From NCBI GenBank assembly GCA_019677205.1, contig JAAMXY010004930.1, positions 1-11,624 on the forward strand: a stretch of DNA of 11,624 nucleotides. Reading direction: 5' to 3'. The notes beneath the pieces are model-generated. The model did no database searches and was not told where the DNA came from. It was given only the letters and a program-made list of their open reading frames with translations. Shown one piece after another: positions 1 through 7,683 of this stretch (position 1 is its first letter; the number at the start of each line of letters is the position of its first letter). The stretch comes from Pinguiococcus pyrenoidosus (taxonomy: Eukaryota; Sar; Pinguiophyceae; Pinguiochrysidales; Pinguiochrysidaceae). The position numbers and the translations under genes were made by a program.

Positions 1-53
1 CCTACATTAGAAACTTAGAAGGTTCCTGTCCTAATCCCTTAGACGATAGACCC
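1..53 (-). tRNA. trnR-UCU: tRNA-Arg(UCU), partial
   Basis: Read on the minus strand, the sequence gives a 7-nt acceptor 5' strand (GGGTCTA), a D arm, and an anticodon stem GGAAC/GTTTC closing the loop CTTCTAA, so the anticodon is UCU. The variable loop and the first four bases of the T stem are present. The rest of the T arm and the 3' acceptor strand lie outside the window, so this is a window truncation and not a broken gene. The acceptor pairing cannot be checked. It lies 6 nt from trnV in the same orientation. Confidence 0.85.
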
Positions 54-59
54 CAGAAT

Positions 60-131
60 TGGGTAGTACTGGATTTGAACCAGTGACCCTCTGCTTGTAA
101 GGCAGACGCTCTACCACTGAGCTAACCACCC
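60..131 (-). tRNA. trnV-UAC: tRNA-Val(UAC)
   Basis: This is a complete 72-nt cloverleaf. The acceptor GGGTGGT pairs with ACTACCC (one G-U), the anticodon stem TCTGC/GCAGA closes the loop CTTACAA (anticodon UAC), and the T loop is TTCAAAT. The discriminator base is A and no CCA is encoded, as is usual in plastids. It is the middle member of the minus-strand trnR-trnV-trnT cluster. Confidence 0.95.
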
Positions 132-183
132 TTACAAAATTATTTTAAATAATTTGACAATAAAATTCAAACCAAAGTTGTTT

Positions 184-256
184 AGCTGATAAAAGGACTT
201 GAACCTTCAACCTACTGATTACAAATCAGTTGCTCTGCCAATTGAGCTATACCAGC
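184..256 (-). tRNA. trnT-UGU: tRNA-Thr(UGU)
   Basis: This is a complete 73-nt cloverleaf. The acceptor GCTGGTA pairs with TATCAGC, the anticodon stem ACTGA/TCAGT closes the loop TTTGTAA (anticodon UGU), and the T loop is TTCAAGT. The discriminator base is U and CCA is not encoded. It sits downstream of acpP on the same strand, separated from it by the hairpin at 307-345. Confidence 0.95.
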
Positions 257-306
257 ATTAATTACTTTAATTATATTAATAAGAGATATTTATTGCAAAA
301 TAATAA

Positions 307-345
307 TCAACCAAGTTTTAATTCCTATTTTTAAAACTTGGTTGA
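307..345 (-). terminator. acpP 3' stem-loop
   Basis: Arms 307-321 and 331-345 are perfectly complementary over 15 bp, with a 9-nt loop. The stem contains five G-C pairs. It begins 6 nt past the acpP stop codon and sits between acpP and trnT, where an mRNA 3'-end or stabilising stem-loop is expected. Plastid stem-loops of this kind often define processed 3' ends more than they stop transcription. The role is inferred from position and symmetry. Confidence 0.6.
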
Positions 346-351
346 CTTTAA

Positions 352-603
352 TTAAGCTGCTTCTAGATTTTCAACAAGATCTACAGCGTCTTTTACAAGG
401 AAAACTCGACTACCTTCATCATCAGGAATTTTAACTTTGAACATTTGCTCAAAAGAAATAACTAATTCTACTAAATCTAAAGAATCTGCTCCTAGGTCCT
501 TCACAAAATCTGATTCCAGAGTAATTTCAGATTTTTCTAAGAATAATTTTTTTGCTGTCACGTCCTGAATTTTTTCAAAGATTTCTTCGCGAGTTAAAGC
601 CAT
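352..603 (-). CDS. acpP: Acyl carrier protein
   Basis: This 83-residue acidic protein carries the growing acyl chain in plastid type II fatty-acid synthesis. The phosphopantetheine attachment motif DSL is visible, with Ser41 in the context LGADSLDLVEL, followed by the helix II/III region (FEQMFKVKIPDDE). The length is normal for bacterial and plastid AcpP. Translation begins at ATG with MALTREEIF; there is no strong Shine-Dalgarno, only AAGAAA about 8 nt upstream. It lies 50 nt downstream of ycf45 on the same strand and ends just before the stem-loop at 307-345, so co-transcription with ycf45 is plausible. Plastid acpP is a red-lineage trait, since green plastids have moved the gene to the nucleus. 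There are no anomalies. Confidence 0.97.
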   Translation of the reverse strand: MALTREEIFEKIQDVTAKKLFLEKSEITLESDFVKDLGADSLDLVELVISFEQMFKVKIPDDEGSRVFLVKDAVDLVENLEAA

Positions 604-653
604 ATTAATTTCTTGTATAAAATTTTATTAAACTTAAAATCAATTTGTTAGAA

Positions 654-2096
654 TTAAATGATTTTAATTAAATTTAAGTATAATAGAGTTTCCAAGAAAA
701 GAATAATTTCTTGTACATTTATACATTTAAACACATAAACTTTTTTTCTTGATATATTAAATAATTTATATATTGAAGGGTTTTTATTTAAAAAATATTC
801 ATTAGTTACAATAATGTCAGCTTTTTTGAAATTTTCAGTTAAATCATAATTCAAGTAACTTGATAAATTAAAAATTTCAAAATAATTAGAAGAAAAACCA
901 AAACAGAAAATATTTATTTTTTCATTTTTAACTAACTCTTTTAAAACTAATTTTTTTAATTTTGATTTTTCATTGTCTAAAAACCCATTAAAGGTTGAAA
1001 ATTTAGATAAATCAAAATATAAGTTATTTCTCCAACTTTTTATATAAGAATTTAAATCTCGCTCTTGATAAAATGAACTAATATCTTCGCCAGTTTGAAT
1101 ATTTACAGAATTTATAAATTTACGGTTACGGATTTGACCAAAATTCTCTTTGTTTTTAAGGATAAGATCAACAGATTTTTCGATTTCAGGATAAATGGTC
1201 CAAAAATTACGCTCTAGAATCTCAATCCCTATTTGAAAAGAAGAATTAGTTTTCCGTTCAATGATACCTTTCTGACTGCCTCTGCGTTTAGCTTCATCAT
1301 CACTTAAGGTTACATGTTGAATTCCACCAACTAATTCTACTAAAATTGGATTCTGGACTAAATTTTTCATTGTAGTTCCATGAACTGTTCCGATTAACTG
1401 AACACCTCTTTCAGCAATTGTTCTTGCAGCTAATACTTCAAGCTCAGTGCTAATTTCATCAATTATAATAACTTCAGGCATATGATTTTCTACAGCCTCT
1501 AGCATAATATCATGCTGAAGTTTTGATTTTTTAACCTGCATTCGCCTAGCTCTACCTAAACTAGAATGAGGAATATTACTAGCTCCAGCTATTTCATTTG
1601 AAGTATCAATAATAACAACTCTTTTATTTAATTCATCAGACAAAATTCTAGCGGTCTCACGAATAATTGTTGTCTTTCCTACCCCAGGCTTACCAAGTAT
1701 TAAAAAAGATTTTTCATACCGAATATAATCTCTTATGAGACTTATTAATCCTGATACTGAACGACCTACACGACAGGTCAATCCAATAATTAATCCTTCC
1801 CGATTACAAATACAACTTATACGATGAAGTGTTTTTTCAATTCCTGCCCTATTATCATCATTAAATTTTCCTATTCTTCTAACAGTATAATCTAAATCTT
1901 GCCAGGAAATATTTCTTTTTGAAATATATTCTGTCTCATCTAAAAATCGGGCTTCAGCTCTTTTTCCAAGATCTAGTACAACTTCTAAAACTCTATCTTT
2001 TTTAGAATGGTCTTGTAAAATCTGCTGGATATCGGGAGAAAATATACTAAATAATTTATTTAAATCTGTAGAATTATTTAGTTGATTAATATTCAT
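654..2096 (-). CDS. ycf45: Ycf45, SpoIIIAA-like P-loop ATPase
   Basis: This 480-residue predicted soluble ATPase matches the Ycf45 family of cyanobacteria and red-lineage plastids, which is related to the AAA-type SpoIIIAA proteins of spore formers. A conserved N-terminal region (about 15-125) precedes a Walker A motif GKPGVGKTT at 135-143 and a Walker B stretch VIIIDEIST at 209-217. Family motifs IDTSNEIAG (about 163-171) and GTVHGT (about 236-241) follow. From about residue 330 the protein is rich in Lys, Asn, Phe and Ile and is much less conserved. The final part (KADIIVTNEYFL through VYVFKCINVQEI) resembles the region that in cyanobacterial Ycf45 precedes an R3H nucleic-acid-binding domain, and I see no R3H domain after it. 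The start is the ATG at 2094-2096, with no clear Shine-Dalgarno. The gene is divergent from psaA. Its biochemical function is not established; binding and hydrolysis of ATP are inferred from the motifs. Confidence 0.9.
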   Translation of the reverse strand: MNINQLNNSTDLNKLFSIFSPDIQQILQDHSKKDRVLEVVLDLGKRAEARFLDETEYISKRNISWQDLDYTVRRIGKFNDDNRAGIEKTLHRISCICNREGLIIGLTCRVGRSVSGLISLIRDYIRYEKSFLILGKPGVGKTTIIRETARILSDELNKRVVIIDTSNEIAGASNIPHSSLGRARRMQVKKSKLQHDIMLEAVENHMPEVIIIDEISTELEVLAARTIAERGVQLIGTVHGTTMKNLVQNPILVELVGGIQHVTLSDDEAKRRGSQKGIIERKTNSSFQIGIEILERNFWTIYPEIEKSVDLILKNKENFGQIRNRKFINSVNIQTGEDISSFYQERDLNSYIKSWRNNLYFDLSKFSTFNGFLDNEKSKLKKLVLKELVKNEKINIFCFGFSSNYFEIFNLSSYLNYDLTENFKKADIIVTNEYFLNKNPSIYKLFNISRKKVYVFKCINVQEIILFLETLLYLNLIKII

Positions 2097-2119
2097 AGAG
2101 TAACTTTTACTAAATTTTT

Positions 2120-2146
2120 TTGAAATAAAAAAATAAGTAATATAAT
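2120..2146 (+). promoter_or_regulatory. Possible psaA promoter
   Basis: A perfect TATAAT at 2141-2146 is preceded by TTGAAA at 2120-2125 with a 15-nt spacer, shorter than the usual 17. It lies in the ycf45-psaA divergent spacer and would give a psaA leader of about 105-110 nt. The surrounding DNA is very AT-rich, so chance matches are likely; this is a candidate only. Confidence 0.35.
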
Positions 2147-2151
2147 AAAAT

Positions 2152-2210
2152 ATGAAAACTCATTTTAGAATATCATACTATACTATGTTCAAAAAGAATG
2201 AGAGTTTCAT
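2152..2210 (+). promoter_or_regulatory. Stem-loop in the psaA leader
   Basis: ATGAAAACTCATT (2152-2164) pairs with AATGAGAGTTTCAT (2197-2210) as two 6-bp helices interrupted by a small internal loop, enclosing a 32-nt loop. It lies immediately downstream of the candidate psaA promoter, so it would form the 5' end of the psaA-psaB mRNA. Such 5' stems can protect plastid mRNA from exonuclease or bind a nuclear-encoded factor. Only the pairing is seen; the function is inferred. Confidence 0.4.
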
Positions 2211-2211
2211 A

Positions 2212-2250
2212 ATGGTAAGAAAATTTAATTATCTCCCCCGTTTATTTTAG
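2212..2250 (+). other. 12-codon upstream open frame in the psaA leader
   Basis: An ATG at 2212 opens a 12-codon frame ([12 protein letters not shown]) ending in TAG at 2248-2250. The stop overlaps the AGGAGA Shine-Dalgarno of psaA at 2249-2254, and the psaA start lies 10 nt beyond the stop. The frame differs from that of psaA. There is no strong ribosome-binding site in front of it. Its position would suit a leader peptide or translational coupling, but a frame this short can easily arise by chance. I do not claim it is translated. Confidence 0.25.
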
Positions 2251-2254
2251 GAGA
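2249..2254 (+). promoter_or_regulatory. Shine-Dalgarno fixing the GTG start of psaA
   Basis: AGGAGA lies 6 nt before the GTG at 2261. It is the best Shine-Dalgarno match among the photosynthesis genes of the window and supports GTG as the psaA start, since no in-frame ATG occurs between the upstream in-frame stop (TAA at 2216-2218) and the conserved N-terminus. TCTCC at 2232-2236 is complementary to GGAGA at 2250-2254 and could mask the site. Confidence 0.7.
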
Positions 2255-2260
2255 AAAGAC

Positions 2261-4513
2261 GTGACAATAGAAACTAAAGAAGAAAAGAAAGTTCGCGTTG
2301 TAGTGGACCGTGACGTTGTTGAAACTAGTTTTGAAAAATGGGCTAAGCCAGGCCATTTCTCAAGAACTTTAGCAAAAGGTCCCAAAACAACAACTTGGAT
2401 TTGGAATTTACATGCAGATGCACACGATTTCGATTTACAAGCTAAATCTTTAGAAGAAGTATCTAGAAAAGTATTTAGTGCGCATTTTGGTCAATTAGCT
2501 ATTATTTTCCTATGGCTTAGTGGAATGCACTTCCATGGTGCTTACTTCTCAAACTATTCAGCTTGGTTAACAAATCCAACAGCAATTAAGCCTAGTGCTC
2601 AAGTTGTTTGGCCAATTGTTGGACAAGAAGTATTAAATGGTGATGTTGGCGGGAATTTCTCTGGTGTTCAAATTACATCAGGTTTCTTCCAATTATGGCG
2701 TGCTGAAGGTATTACAAACGAGGTTGAATTATATTGGACTGCAATTGGTGGTTTAATTATGGCTGGTTTAATGCTTTTTGCTGGTTGGTTCCACTACCAT
2801 AAGGCTGCTCCAAAGTTAGAATGGTTCCAAAACGTAGAATCTATGTTAAACCACCATTTAACTGGTCTTTTAGGTTTAGGATGTTTATCTTGGTCAGGCC
2901 ACCAAATTCATATCGCATTACCAATTAACAAATTATTGGATGCAGGTGTTGCGCCACAAGAGATTCCATTACCGCATGAATTTTTAATTAACCGTACTTT
3001 AATGGCTCAGTTATATCCAAGTTTTGAAAAGGGTTTAGCACCATTTTTCAGCTTTAACTGGAGTGAATATTCAGATTTCTTAACATTTAAGGGTGGTTTA
3101 AATCCAGTTACTGGTGGCTTATGGTTAAGTGATACTGCTCACCATCATTTAGCTTTAGCTGTTTTATTCTTATTTGCTGGTCATATGTACCGAACAAACT
3201 TTGGTATTGGTCATAGTATTAAAGAAATTTTAGAAGCGCATAAAGGACCATTCACAGGTGAAGGTCACAAAGGTTTATATGAAGTATTAACAACTTCATG
3301 GCATGCACAATTAGCAATTAATTTAGCGATGGTAGGTTCATTAAGTATTATAGTAGCCCATCATATGTATGCAATGCCACCTTATCCTTACATTGCAATT
3401 GATTATGCAACTCAGCTTTCATTATTTACTCATCATATGTGGATTGGCGGTTTCTGTGTTACAGGGGCAGCTGCACACGGAGCTATATTTATGGTTCGTG
3501 ACTACGATCCTAAAATGAACTACAATAATTTATTAGATCGTGTAATTCGTCATAGAGATGCAATTATTTCACATTTGAATTGGGTTTGTATTTTCTTAGG
3601 CTTACATAGTTTTGGTTTATACATCCATAATGACACAATGAGAGCCTTAGGTCGTCCTCAAGATATGTTCTCAGATACTGCAATTCCTTTGCAACCTGTA
3701 TTTGCAAAAGCTGTACAAAATTTCCATTTATTAGCACCTGGAACTACTGCTCCAAATGCTTTAACAACAGCAAGTTATGCTTTTGGTGGCGATACTGTTT
3801 CAGTAGGTAATAAAATTGCAATGATGCCTATTCCTTTAGGAACAGCAGATTTTATGGTACACCATATTCATGCATTTACAATTCATGTTACAGTTTTAAT
3901 TTTATTAAAAGGTTTATTATTTGCGCGTAATTCTAAATTAATTCCAGATAAGGCAAATTTAGGTTTCCGTTTCCCATGTGATGGCCCTGGTCGTGGTGGT
4001 ACTTGTCAAGTTTCTGGTTGGGATCATAATTTCTTAGGATTATTCTGGATGTATAACTGTATTTCTGTTGTTATCTTCCATTTTAGTTGGAAAATGCAAT
4101 CAGATGTTTGGGGTACAGTTGGTCCAAATGGTGCTATTTCGCATATTACATCAGGAAACTTTGCGAAGAGTGCTATTACAATCAACGGATGGTTACGTGA
4201 TTTCTTATGGTCTCAAGCATCTCAAGTTATTCAATCATATGGTTCGGCTTTATCAGCATATGGTTTAATCTTCTTAGGCGCTCACTTTATTTGGGCCTTC
4301 AGTTTAATGTTCTTATTCAGTGGTCGTGGTTACTGGCAAGAATTAATTGAATCTGTTGTATGGGCGCACAATAAACTAAAAGTAGCTCCAACTATCCAGC
4401 CTCGTGCTTTAAGTATTACTCAAGGTCGAGCAGTTGGTTTAGCACACTATTTATTAGGTGGTATTGGAACAACCTGGGCCTTCTTCTTAGCTAGAAGTAT
4501 TTCTGTAGGTTAA
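2261..4513 (+). CDS. psaA: Photosystem I P700 apoprotein A1
   Basis: This 750-residue thylakoid protein pairs with PsaB to form the photosystem I reaction-centre core, binding P700, A0, A1 and, jointly, the 4Fe-4S cluster FX. The FX-ligand motif [12 protein letters not shown] is at 571-582 and supplies Cys573 and Cys582. The many His residues within hydrophobic segments fit the eleven-helix antenna and core fold. The length is normal and the sequence is continuous, with the typical C-terminus ([15 protein letters not shown]). The start is GTG, supported by AGGAGA six bases upstream and by alignment of the first conserved block ([18 protein letters not shown], from about residue 21). psaB follows 29 nt downstream, so the two form one transcription unit. 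The leader carries a stem-loop, a short upstream frame and a possible stem masking the ribosome-binding site. Confidence 0.99.
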   Translation: MTIETKEEKKVRVVVDRDVVETSFEKWAKPGHFSRTLAKGPKTTTWIWNLHADAHDFDLQAKSLEEVSRKVFSAHFGQLAIIFLWLSGMHFHGAYFSNYSAWLTNPTAIKPSAQVVWPIVGQEVLNGDVGGNFSGVQITSGFFQLWRAEGITNEVELYWTAIGGLIMAGLMLFAGWFHYHKAAPKLEWFQNVESMLNHHLTGLLGLGCLSWSGHQIHIALPINKLLDAGVAPQEIPLPHEFLINRTLMAQLYPSFEKGLAPFFSFNWSEYSDFLTFKGGLNPVTGGLWLSDTAHHHLALAVLFLFAGHMYRTNFGIGHSIKEILEAHKGPFTGEGHKGLYEVLTTSWHAQLAINLAMVGSLSIIVAHHMYAMPPYPYIAIDYATQLSLFTHHMWIGGFCVTGAAAHGAIFMVRDYDPKMNYNNLLDRVIRHRDAIISHLNWVCIFLGLHSFGLYIHNDTMRALGRPQDMFSDTAIPLQPVFAKAVQNFHLLAPGTTAPNALTTASYAFGGDTVSVGNKIAMMPIPLGTADFMVHHIHAFTIHVTVLILLKGLLFARNSKLIPDKANLGFRFPCDGPGRGGTCQVSGWDHNFLGLFWMYNCISVVIFHFSWKMQSDVWGTVGPNGAISHITSGNFAKSAITINGWLRDFLWSQASQVIQSYGSALSAYGLIFLGAHFIWAFSLMFLFSGRGYWQELIESVVWAHNKLKVAPTIQPRALSITQGRAVGLAHYLLGGIGTTWAFFLARSISVG

Positions 4514-4542
4514 AAATAAAATAACGAAATAAAATAAATAAT

Positions 4543-6750
4543 ATGGCAACAAAATTTCCGAAATTTAGCCAAGCGTTAGCGCAAGATCCTGCAACGCGAC
4601 GTATTTGGTATGGTATTGCAACAGCACATGATTTTGAAAGCCATGATGACATGACAGAAGAAAATTTATACCAAAAAATCTTTGCATCACATTTTGGTCA
4701 TTTAGCAATCATCTTCTTATGGACATCTGGTAATTTATTCCATGTAGCATGGCAAGGAAACTTCGAACAATGGATTTTAAATCCTCTAAAGACTAAGCCA
4801 ATTGCTCACATGATTTGGGATCCCCATTTTGGTGAACCGGCTTTAAAAGCTTTCACTAAAGCAGGTGCTTCTTACCCAGTAAATATTGCTTATTCAGGTG
4901 TATATCACTGGTGGTATACAATTGGAATGCGAACAAACTTAGATTTATATGTAGGTTCTCTTTTCTTATTAACTTTATCTGCGGTTTTATTATTTGCTGG
5001 TTGGTTACATTTACAACCAAAATTCAAACCAAGCTTATCTTGGTTTAAAAATAATGAATCACGTTTAAACCACCATTTATCTGGATTATTTGGATTTAGT
5101 TCAATTGCTTGGACAGGCCACTTAGTTCACGTAGCTATTCCAGAAGCTCGTGGCGTAGATGTAAACTGGGGCAACTTCTTAACAACTTTACCACATCCAG
5201 ATGGTTTAACACCATTCTTTAGTGGAAATTGGAGTAGTTACGCTTCAAACCCAGATACTGCTAGTCATATCTTTGGAACAAGTGAAGGAGCAGGAACAGC
5301 AATCTTAACTTTCTTAGGCGGTTTCCATCCACAAACACAAGCTCTTTGGTTAACAGATATCGCTCATCATCATTTAGCTATTGGGGTAGTATTCGTTGTT
5401 GCAGGTCATATGTACCGTACAAATTTTGGTATTGGTCATAGTTTAAAAGAAATCTTAGAAGCTCATAGACCACCTGGAGGCCGATTAGGAGCAGGTCACC
5501 GCGGTTTATTTGAAACAATCACTAATTCTTTACACATGCAATTAGGTTTGGCTCTTGCTTCATTAGGTGTAGCAACATCTTTAGTTGCACAACATATGTA
5601 TGCTTTACCTGCTTATGCATTTATTAGTAAAGATTTTACAACGCAAGCAGCTTTATATACTCATCACCAGTATATTGCAGGTTTCTTAATGGTTGGTGCT
5701 TTTGCTCATGGAGCTATTTTCTTTGTTAGAGACTACGATCCAGAATTAAATAAAGACAATGTTTTAGCACGTATGTTAGAGCATAAAGAAGCTATTATTT
5801 CTCATTTAAGCTGGGTATCTTTATTCTTAGGATTCCATACCCTAGGTTTATATGTTCATAATGATACAGTAGTAGCATTTGGTCAACCTGAAAAGCAAAT
5901 CTTAGTAGAGCCTGTATTTGCTCAATTTATTCAAGCATCTTCAGGAAAATTACTTTACGGTTTTAATGTACTTTTAGCATCAGATACTAATCCTGCGTCA
6001 GTTGCAAGTAGTGAAATCTGGTTACCAGGTTGGTTAAATGCAATTAATGATGATAAGAATTCTTTATTCTTAACAATTGGCCCCGGTGACTTCTTAGTTC
6101 ACCACGCTATTGCATTAGGTTTACATACAACAACATTAATTTTAGTTAAAGGTGCATTAGATGCACGTGGTTCAAAATTAATGCCTGATAAGAAAGACTT
6201 TGGTTATAGTTTCCCTTGTGATGGCCCAGGTCGTGGTGGTACTTGTGATATCTCTGCTTGGGATGCATTCTATTTATCAGTATTCTGGATGTTAAATACA
6301 ATTGGTTGGGTTACATTCTACTGGCATTGGAAGCATATTACATTATGGCAAGGTAATGCAGCCCAATTTAATGAAAATTCTAATTATATCATGGGTTGGT
6401 TACGTGATTACTTATGGTTAAATTCATCGCCTTTAATTAATGGTTATAACCCAATGGGTATGAATAGCTTATCTGTTTGGGCTTGGATGTTCTTATTTGG
6501 CCATTTAATTTGGGCAACAGGATTCATGTTCTTAATTTCATGGCGTGGTTACTGGCAAGAATTAATTGAGACTCTTGTTTGGGCACATGAAAGAACACCT
6601 TTAGCAAACTTAGTTCGCTGGAAAGATAAACCAGTTGCTTTATCGATTGTACAAGCACGTTTAGTTGGTCTGGCTCACTTTGCGGTCGGCTATATACTAA
6701 CATATGCAGCTTTTGTTATTGCTTCAACAGCTGGTAAATTTAATGGATAA
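4543..6750 (+). CDS. psaB: Photosystem I P700 apoprotein A2
   Basis: This 735-residue partner of PsaA completes the photosystem I core in the thylakoid membrane. The FX motif [12 protein letters not shown] spans 557-568 and supplies Cys559 and Cys568. The N-terminus ([32 protein letters not shown] is split here as [10 protein letters not shown], then [20 protein letters not shown]) is the canonical one, and the protein ends in the usual [12 protein letters not shown]. The length is normal for the family, with no frameshift. There is no Shine-Dalgarno before the ATG (the upstream bases are A and T only), so translation may depend on coupling to psaA 29 nt upstream or on other leader features. 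The stop codon is followed, one base later, by the 61-nt inverted repeat at 6752-6875, which likely forms the 3' end of the psaA-psaB message. Confidence 0.99.
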   Translation: MATKFPKFSQALAQDPATRRIWYGIATAHDFESHDDMTEENLYQKIFASHFGHLAIIFLWTSGNLFHVAWQGNFEQWILNPLKTKPIAHMIWDPHFGEPALKAFTKAGASYPVNIAYSGVYHWWYTIGMRTNLDLYVGSLFLLTLSAVLLFAGWLHLQPKFKPSLSWFKNNESRLNHHLSGLFGFSSIAWTGHLVHVAIPEARGVDVNWGNFLTTLPHPDGLTPFFSGNWSSYASNPDTASHIFGTSEGAGTAILTFLGGFHPQTQALWLTDIAHHHLAIGVVFVVAGHMYRTNFGIGHSLKEILEAHRPPGGRLGAGHRGLFETITNSLHMQLGLALASLGVATSLVAQHMYALPAYAFISKDFTTQAALYTHHQYIAGFLMVGAFAHGAIFFVRDYDPELNKDNVLARMLEHKEAIISHLSWVSLFLGFHTLGLYVHNDTVVAFGQPEKQILVEPVFAQFIQASSGKLLYGFNVLLASDTNPASVASSEIWLPGWLNAINDDKNSLFLTIGPGDFLVHHAIALGLHTTTLILVKGALDARGSKLMPDKKDFGYSFPCDGPGRGGTCDISAWDAFYLSVFWMLNTIGWVTFYWHWKHITLWQGNAAQFNENSNYIMGWLRDYLWLNSSPLINGYNPMGMNSLSVWAWMFLFGHLIWATGFMFLISWRGYWQELIETLVWAHERTPLANLVRWKDKPVALSIVQARLVGLAHFAVGYILTYAAFVIASTAGKFNG

Positions 6751-6751
6751 T

Positions 6752-6875
6752 TATATTTCTATAAATAAGTTTTTTATCTAAAGTTTAATTAATAAACCAT
6801 ACTTTCTATATTCAAATATAGAAAGTATGGTTTATTAATTAAACTTTAGATAAAAAACTTATTTATAGAAATATA
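6752..6875 (+). repeat. Perfect 61-nt inverted repeat behind psaB
   Basis: Arms 6752-6812 and 6815-6875 are exact reverse complements over all 61 positions, separated by only 2 nt (CA). As RNA this would be a hairpin of about 60 bp with a tetraloop. It starts one base past the psaB stop and ends 58 nt before trnP. Its position fits a 3'-end stabiliser or terminator of the psaA-psaB mRNA, but it is far longer than that role needs. I see no open frame, transposase or target duplication. I checked the arms base by base and found no mismatch. Confidence 0.97.
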
Positions 6876-6933
6876 CAAAAATTAGCACTTTTATTTATCA
6901 AAAATCTTATAGTAAAATAATTATGTCTTAATA

Positions 6934-7007
6934 CGGGATGTAGCGCAGCTTGGTAGCGCATCTGCTTTGGGAGCAGAGGGTCACAGGTTCAAATCCTGTC
7001 ATCCCGA
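6934..7007 (+). tRNA. trnP-UGG: tRNA-Pro(UGG)
   Basis: This is a complete 74-nt cloverleaf. The acceptor CGGGATG pairs with CATCCCG, the anticodon stem TCTGC/GCAGA closes the loop TTTGGGA (anticodon UGG), and the T loop is TTCAAAT. The discriminator base is A and CCA is not encoded. It lies between the psaB hairpin and trnW. Confidence 0.96.
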
Positions 7008-7062
7008 ATAAAATGATAAGTTTAAATATTTGAGTTAATTATAAATGATAATATTTTTCAAA

Positions 7063-7135
7063 GCGTCTTTAGTTCAGTTGGTAGAACGTTGGTCTCCAAA
7101 ACCAAATGTCGAGGGTTCAAGTCCTTCAAGGCGTG
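7063..7135 (+). tRNA. trnW-CCA: tRNA-Trp(CCA)
   Basis: This is a complete 73-nt cloverleaf. The acceptor GCGTCTT pairs with AAGGCGT, including G1-U72 as in other plastid tRNA-Trp. The anticodon stem TTGGT/ACCAA closes CTCCAAA (anticodon CCA), the T loop is TTCAAGT, and the discriminator is G. No 3' CCA tail is encoded. Its place 118 nt upstream of rpl11 recalls the bacterial trnW-secE-nusG-rplK order. Confidence 0.96.
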
Positions 7136-7253
7136 CTTGTAGCTTTATTTCATTTATTTAAACTTAATATTCTAGTAACAATCGCTTTAAAAATTTTTTT
7201 ATGTTAGAATCAAATCTGTAGAAAAGGATTTACTTTTAAAAAATTAAAAATAT

Positions 7254-7679
7254 ATGGGAAAAAAAATTGTTGCTATTGTTAAATTAGCACTACCAGCAGG
7301 TAAAGCTACACCAGCACCTCCTGTAGGTCCTGCATTAGGTCAACATGGTTTGAACATTGCTGCTTTTTGCAAAGAGTATAATGCAAAAACTGCAGATAAA
7401 GGAGATTTAATAATTCCAGTAGAAATATCTGTTTTCGAAGATCGTAGTTATAAATTTATTTTAAAAACTCCTCCAGCTTCAGTTCTTTTAGCTAAAGCTG
7501 CTAAATTGAAAAAAGGATCTGATAAACCTAATAAAAATAAGGTAGGTTCTATAACTATGAGTGATTTGGAAGAAATTGCTAAGATAAAATTACCGGATTT
7601 AAATACCAAAAATATTGACAGTGCAACTCGTATTATAGAAGGTACTGCAAAAAGTATGGGATTAACAATCCAGGAGTAA
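7254..7679 (+). CDS. rpl11: 50S ribosomal protein L11
   Basis: This 141-residue large-subunit protein binds the GTPase-associated region of 23S rRNA at the base of the L7/L12 stalk. The proline-rich N-terminal motif [13 protein letters not shown] is at 22-34, which in bacteria is the thiostrepton-binding face. The rRNA-binding C-terminal domain ends with [14 protein letters not shown]. The length is the family standard. The ATG start gives the expected [16 protein letters not shown]; the nearest AAGGA (7224-7228) is too far upstream to act as a ribosome-binding site. It opens the rpl11-rpl1-rpl12 cluster, with rpl1 starting 4 nt after its stop. The 118-nt spacer back to trnW contains no remnant of secE or nusG that I can recognise. 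Confidence 0.98.
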   Translation: MGKKIVAIVKLALPAGKATPAPPVGPALGQHGLNIAAFCKEYNAKTADKGDLIIPVEISVFEDRSYKFILKTPPASVLLAKAAKLKKGSDKPNKNKVGSITMSDLEEIAKIKLPDLNTKNIDSATRIIEGTAKSMGLTIQE

Positions 7680-7683
7680 AGGT

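Noticed and set aside
1-53. tRNA-Glu in place of tRNA-Arg for the truncated tRNA at the left edge, because of a similar D arm.
   Set aside because: The anticodon loop reads CTTCTAA, so the anticodon is UCU. tRNA-Glu would need UUC in that position.
4068-4268. A 66-codon open frame inside psaA on the same strand.
   Set aside because: It lies wholly within the conserved FX-proximal part of psaA in another frame, and its product resembles no family I know. It is a by-product of psaA codon use.
6752-6875. The long inverted repeat as an insertion element or miniature transposon.
   Set aside because: It is one continuous palindrome with no internal sequence between terminal repeats. No target-site duplication flanks it (TT on one side, CA on the other), and no second copy occurs in the window.
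6876-6933. A promoter for trnP between the psaB repeat and the tRNA.
   Set aside because: TATAGT and TAAAAT boxes exist, but their spacing to any TTGACA-like element is 12 or 20 nt, which is not convincing in such AT-rich DNA.
7136-7253. A remnant of secE or nusG between trnW and rpl11.
   Set aside because: I read all three forward frames of this AT-rich spacer and found no stretch resembling either protein. A TAGAAT at 7205-7210 might be a -10 box, but there is no acceptable -35.
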